Shown: positions 59,090 to 64,000 of the stretch, in pieces
How positions within the stretch are numbered: the stretch's first letter is position 1
Layout: every line of letters starts with the position of its first letter
Assembly (NCBI GenBank): GCA_013397435.1
Contig: VZRG01001305.1
Span: 131,193 to 195,192 of the forward strand
Length of the DNA stretch: 64,000 nucleotides
Direction: 5' to 3'
Origin: Erythrocercus mccallii
Taxonomy: Eukaryota; Chordata; Aves; Passeriformes; Dicruridae
The notes under the pieces: model-generated
The model's database searches: none
What the model was told of the DNA's origin: nothing
What the model saw: only the letters and a program-made list of their open reading frames with translations
Program-made: the position numbers and the translations under genes

Positions 59090-59240
59090 TTATGTGTGTT
59101 TTCCAAGTCATGTATGTGGATGACACAGTTGTGTGGGATACATATCCAAAACTCACTAGCACATTTACTCTGATAGCTCTGCAGAAGTATTGTGGACCAG
59201 CATCACTATCCATAAGAGTCAACAGAAACCTCTAGGAGCA
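59090..59240 (+). mobile_element. Fragment resembling non-LTR retrotransposon reverse transcriptase
   Basis: The frame reads FQVMYVDDTVVWDTYPKL, then IALQKYCGPASLSIRVNRN. A hydrophobic residue, YxDDT, then about 20 residues to an LQ..C motif and the GL.I..N.NK-like ending follow the layout of the RT catalytic palm (YADD box) and the next block in L2/CR1/LINE-type elements. It is short and isolated, with stops on both sides, so the family cannot be fixed. Confidence 0.45.
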
Positions 59241-59244
59241 AAGT

Positions 59245-60060
59245 CAAACTTTTCGCAAAATCAATGCTGAAAAGGATTCATATCTGATTGGCTAAAATCA
59301 CGTGGCAAGAATACCTGACTAAAAAGGGGCCAAAAAGCCTTAGACTAAATTAATTAATATCTGTACAGACAACATGGTACACCAAAAATGTGTTTAATTA
59401 GCTTGAATCTTCAGCTTTAAGTCCCTTATGTAATGTGGAGACTTCTAATCAAGCCTTTTTTGGAAAAAATACCCTTGTAAAACATGTGATTTTTTTCTCT
59501 ACCAAGATGATGAAAACCATGGAGACTATTTAGACTGTATCTCCACACCTTTTCCTCAGAAAATACCCACATGCTTGACTCTGGGAATGTTTTTACATAA
59601 ACCCAAAAAGAAAATAACTTTCACAGGTTCCATAAGTACTAGAAATTATGAAGTCTCTTCCACACCCAAAATAGGACTTCCAGATTTCACTGGCACTCTG
59701 TGAATGGACAGCTTGTTAAAAGAAAATTGGATAATAAAACAGTAGCATTTGATTCAGCCCTCACCTTTCCAAAGGCTTCTAAAATATTCTTAGCCCGGTA
59801 TTTTCCTTGCAGGTTAATAGGAGATCATTTGGGCATAGTTCAGTTGAAACAGAGCACTTCATATGGCCAATCCTTTGACTCGGGCCGTGTGAACCTTGGA
59901 ATGGGGATGAGCACTTCTGGGCCAGAAGTGGTTGCTCACCCTCCCAGCAAAGCAAAGGAGAGCCCTTGCCTGACACCCCTGCCTGTCCCAGCCTGCTGGC
60001 TTGGGACACACTTTTGGGATGCAGAACCCATGCATCAGACGTGTGCCAGCAGCATCTGGA
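59245..60060. other. Unique non-coding DNA, no gene seen
   Basis: AT-rich until about 59.7 kb. It may hold decayed LINE sequence continuing from 59240 but nothing is recognisable. Confidence 0.5.
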
Positions 60061-60066
60061 GGCAGC

Positions 60067-60101
60067 ACACACACACACACATACACACACCCACACACAC
60101 C
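60067..60101 (+). repeat. (CA)n microsatellite
   Basis: CA units interrupted by a T and two C bases. Likely polymorphic in length. Confidence 0.95.
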
Positions 60102-60104
60102 ATC

Positions 60105-60795
60105 TTGCTTGCTGTTTATGTTTGAAATGCCTGAGTTGCTAATAATATACTTAAATGAGGTGTCCAGTGGCTGCTGGGTGACTAAAAAATATGAGCGAGA
60201 ACTTACTTATTTTTTCTGCCTCCTGCAGCTCTTTTTCCTGAGAGTTACCACACTTCAGCAGCGAGGAGAAACCAGGAATTTTGGCAGTGGGCAGGGGTCT
60301 CTTTCTCTAGGAAAACAAGGCAGCTTTAATTCAGATGGAAAAGTTTTGATGCACCACTCTGGAGGCAGAGTGTGGATGCTCCTTGGTGCAGGGCAACCAT
60401 GGCTGTGCAGAGCTGTGCCTCTGTCATGCTCTACCCTTGTGTTGCCACTGCTTTTCTGGGAATCATGCCAGCCACTGGGGTGTGGGAGCAGGCAGGCTCC
60501 TGTAGCCACCACCAGGACTGACTAGACAGACCTTCATCTGCAATGGCACTGTAGCCATTCATATTGCATCCCTCCAAAACGCCTTTCTCCACAAACACCT
60601 ACTGGTGGCTTGGAACTGGGTGGCTTGGAACATTTGCAGGCCATTTGTTGGTTTGCAATTTTTTTCTCCAAGGGCTGAAGTGGTGGGTGAATGGTGGGCT
60701 GCGGCAGCTTCACACCCTGTTGGTCACCTCAGCATAGAGCCCAGGAGTTGCAGTAGTGACTCTGGGTGTAGATCATGAAAAGGACTTCCATCATC
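60105..60795. other. Unique non-coding DNA, no gene seen
   Basis: No gene or repeat recognised. Confidence 0.55.
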
Positions 60796-60801
60796 TGATT
60801 T

Positions 60802-61464
60802 ATGCTGCACAATTGCTTTCATTTTGCATTTCAGTCAGCTTGGACACTGAGGAGAGATGAACAAGAGATTAAGAATCACAGGCTGTCATCACTCTTCTCC
60901 TCCCACTGCCATTGTCCTGGTGCAATGCTCCTAAAAAAAATCATCCAGACTACCTTTGGGAGCAGAAGCCTCTGCTACTGCCATCAGACCTGTTTCTGTG
61001 CTACCTCCTACTATCGTGCTTGCACAAAAATCTGCACTGAACATAAGTGGTGGAAAGAAACATTTGCTTTCAACCAGTGCAGCAGCAGATATCAGTGTGT
61101 GGACTACATATTGCCCAACTCCCTTTCCCATGCATTCCTCGTTTGGGTGCTGCATGCTTCTTTGCAGCCAACATGCCCTGCAAGGGGCTCCCTACTGGAA
61201 AAGCCCTGCACAAGACAAATTCCCAGGCAGCTGCAGAAATTTAGAGTCATCATCCTGAGAGACTTTTTTAGATGCACAGCAATGCTGGGCAGCACAGTGG
61301 ATATGAAGTGCCAGCCAGCTCTGCCAACCCTTGTAGCGGTACAAGTGAGGGGCACCAAACCAAGTGAGAGGCACCAAGTGGCCAGAGGAGGGTGGGCTTC
61401 AGCCTGGAAGCCCATCTCCTGTGAACCTATGTCTTCTGGCTCCTTGACTCTGAGTGATGACTGA
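60802..61464 (+). other. ORF of 220 codons, coding status doubtful
   Basis: An ATG in a weak context opens 220 codons to TGA. The first half is Cys/His/Tyr-rich with no regular spacing of a zinc finger or knottin; the second half is basic and Ser-rich. It contains the small duplication at 61344-61379. No family recognised, and other frames are open beside it. Confidence 0.12.
61344..61379 (+). repeat. Short near-tandem duplication
   Basis: AAGTGAGGGGCACCAA and AAGTGAGAGGCACCAA (15 of 16 identical) are separated by a few bases. Confidence 0.75.
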
Positions 61465-61474
61465 ACAACACAGC

Positions 61475-64000
61475 CCCCTCTTTGTTTTGGCGGTCTAAAT
61501 CCCTATAAACAGAGCACTTGTTCTTTTTTCTTTAGCATCCTTTGTGGTTTCATGAAAACGCCGGATGCTGCAGAAGCTGAAGCATGAAAGGTTCCTCTCT
61601 CTATCCTGTCCTCCCTGTCCAGCAACCACACTAAAAAGAAACCACCAGAGAAAGTGCTTGCAAATACCTGAACTGACAGCCCTGGTGATGGAAAGCTCTC
61701 CAGTTATTCACAGCCCAAATTGAGCCCGGGCAGCAGCTGTGCAAGTTTCCGAGCTGGCTCCTGCCAGCGCCGATGGAGGCTGACCCAAAGGGCTCCACCT
61801 CACCACACACTTTTCTCTCTCATTCCAGCCCTTGGCAGCTTGGTGGGGGTGTAGCAATGTGGGGGGTCATGAGACTGGGGAGGAGGAAATCATCATCTTC
61901 TCAAAAACATTTCCAAGCCAATGCTGCAAGCAGCTCTGTGGGTGAGAGTTAAAGCTTTTCATCGCTGAAACCTTGGGTTCCTGTTTACCAAACATTTGTT
62001 CAGTCTTTTATGCATTTGAGTGAATGAGGAAATGAACCACAAAGCTGGGCACAAATGCCAAAACCCCGCTTAAGTACACAAATCACTCTCATGCCACTTT
62101 CTGTGCCTACTTCAGTCTTGAAAAACGAATCCTTCTCCTTAAATTTGTTGTTTGTCATGAGCTCCTGACACTTCCCGGTTCACCATCCAGCCACCATGAG
62201 CACAGCCTCTGCTTTCCTGGAAGCTCCATCACTGCCTTCACAAAGGCAGAGGCAAGTTGCTAGAAATCCATGCTCTCTCCTCCCTGCCCAGTGCTCCCAC
62301 TGCCGTCCCACCCTATGCATGGCACACACTCCCTGGAGCAGTAAAGGGAGAAAGACCTAAATCCTTTCCAGTCTAAAGGCAGGGCTTACTGCCATCCAGT
62401 CCCAGTCCCACAGCCTCTAAATAAGCTCTCAGACCTCAAATTCTCTTTAACTGAAGAGGTGATCCTTTCACCATCCTAGACCTATTTGTTACACCCAGTT
62501 GAATCTCCTTGCTCATCAGTTCCTCCAGCACCTTACTCTTTCCCTCACCAGGAGCAGCCTTTTCAGCCATCTCTTTTTACTACCTTTGGGTCAGAGCTGA
62601 CGAAACCCCATGAAATCCAGAAAAAGCTTGCAGAGACATAACTCCAGACAGGGAAGGGGGAACAGTTTGTGCAGTTGGGTATAACAGAGAAGAGAGGCCA
62701 CTCTGCTCCTGCTGCAGCCACCCCAGGCTCAGCTTCTGGAAGCCATGTGGTGCTGCAAAGCCACAAGGGCACTGGCCCCACTGCAGGCAGGGGGAGTTCT
62801 CTGGGGGCAGCATCTCTGTTCCACCTGATACAGCTTTCCCTTCATGTCCAGATGAGGGACAGTCATAAGACAAACAATCCTGGCTATTTTCTCAAGCTGA
62901 TAGCACATGAGCAGGGAGAAAGAACACAGTTGTTCAGCTTCCAGCAGTTCTCAGCCCCAGGAGGTCAGACCCTCCCTCTCAGAGGGTGAGCAGATTTTCA
63001 GCTGTCTCCGACCACTGTTTCCTCTCCCTCAAAGCCCTGCTGCCTCTTTTTTATCTCTGCACAGCCTACTTGCCTCCTGAGAGCACTGCTGGTCCATCTC
63101 CCAGACAAGCTCAAGAAATGAAATACACCCACCAGGTGAGGAGAAGGGGCTTGCCAGGGCAGAAGACCATGTCCAAAGTAGGGGCAGGTAGAGGAGAGGG
63201 ATCTTCCAAAGGTTATGACACCCAGCACCCACTTCGCCTTCCCACCTGCCTCCCTGGGGTGTAGGGGCATTGAAACTCCTGTCTGCAGCACAGCTGAGGT
63301 TTTCATCCCTCTCTGCTGTGACTTACACTCCCATTGAAATTCCAGCTGAGTTATCTGACATGTTTTAAAAATTCAGGATGGTGCTTGTTTGATGTTCCTT
63401 GAATTCATCAGAGGACAGTTATGGTTTGAGTAGACATTTTCATTCTTTATTTTCTCACCCCACAGAGTACCTTGCAAGTTACACCTTCATCTTGCTTAGG
63501 AAATGAAGATGCCCAGGACAACTCCACACCATGCTGTGTGCCTAGAAATCCCCAGAGGGTAGTCCTGTCTCTCCTTATCATACTATGTTGCTGTCCTTGG
63601 CACAGGTAGGATTTCTTGTCAGGCTCAGCAGAGTAATGCCATGGTTGCTCACACAGGAGCTCTAGCCCCCCCTCTCTCCAAGCACTTACCCACCCAGGCT
63701 GAGGTCTTTCAGGCCGGTGGTGTGGCTGTGCCCTCCCCAGTCGGCACCTGATCTGCATGATCCTACCTACACCACTTCTATCATGGCTACACAACAGAAA
63801 TCCAGAGCATTAAGAGACCCTCTTGCCTCATGCGTGAATAAATACAGTAAAGAGGATGGTTTGCTGATGAGCACAGGTTGCAGGGTCCATGTCCTTGAGA
63901 TTTTAACACAAATGTTCCCTTCTGTAACTCTTTCTTACTTATTTTCTTAATCAGCGTCAAGGTTAGGATTAGTTCATGCCCTGCCTCAGAGCAGGATTCT
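61475..64000. other. Unique non-coding DNA, no gene seen
   Basis: No gene, RNA or recognisable mobile element up to the right edge. Short overlapping frames at 62.6-63.3 kb on both strands show no domain. Confidence 0.55.

Noticed and set aside
62025..62060. GAATGAGGAAATGAACCACAAAG, faintly like antisense MIR
   Set aside because: Too short, and the adjacent MIR segments are not found.

Overview
The window looks like a non-coding piece of a bird genome (a crocodilian or turtle is a less likely alternative). Repeats point this way. There are several CR1 LINE copies, including a 3' tail ending in the avian-type 'TCTATGATTCT' repeat, MIR-type SINE remnants, and a solo LTR of an endogenous retrovirus. 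Overall repeat density is low. No intact protein-coding gene, rRNA, tRNA or CRISPR array could be supported. The many short ORFs look like chance frames, and none carries a recognisable host protein domain.

Layout. 1-1430 is a strong CpG island, typical of a vertebrate promoter. It is followed by a second promoter-like patch at about 1740-1965: an M-box, a TATA-like run, a short open exon and a splice donor. From there to about 25.4 kb there is mostly unique DNA without genes. It contains a small CpG-rich element at 15.33-15.69 kb with two AP-1/MARE-type sites, a GC-rich element at 4.12-4.42 kb with a FOX:ETS-like site, and AT-rich enhancer-like patches. Between 25.5 and 28.3 kb lie an old CR1 ORF2 fragment and a short CR1 tail. 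The 28.3-39.7 kb stretch is unique apart from microsatellites. At 39.86-40.52 kb there is another CpG-containing regulatory-looking block, with a perfect CArG box. From 41.6 to 49.5 kb come a MIR, the antisense solo LTR, a second MIR, an AT-rich enhancer-like block, a CR1 3' end and a third MIR. Between 53.6 and 55.5 kb two CR1 RT fragments lie head to tail, and at 59.1 kb there is a short non-LTR RT-like fragment.

Interpretation (inference). The simplest reading is the promoter region of a gene followed by a long first intron or intergenic desert holding scattered candidate enhancers and decayed retroelements. Three ORFs of 220-287 codons starting with ATG (6944-7720 +, 56021-56884 -, 60802-61464 +) are longer than expected by chance but match nothing I recognise. 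No new multi-gene system is visible. The best items for a second look are the candidate regulatory blocks, the long ORFs, the G-quadruplex tract at 51.46 kb and the clustered CR1 copies.
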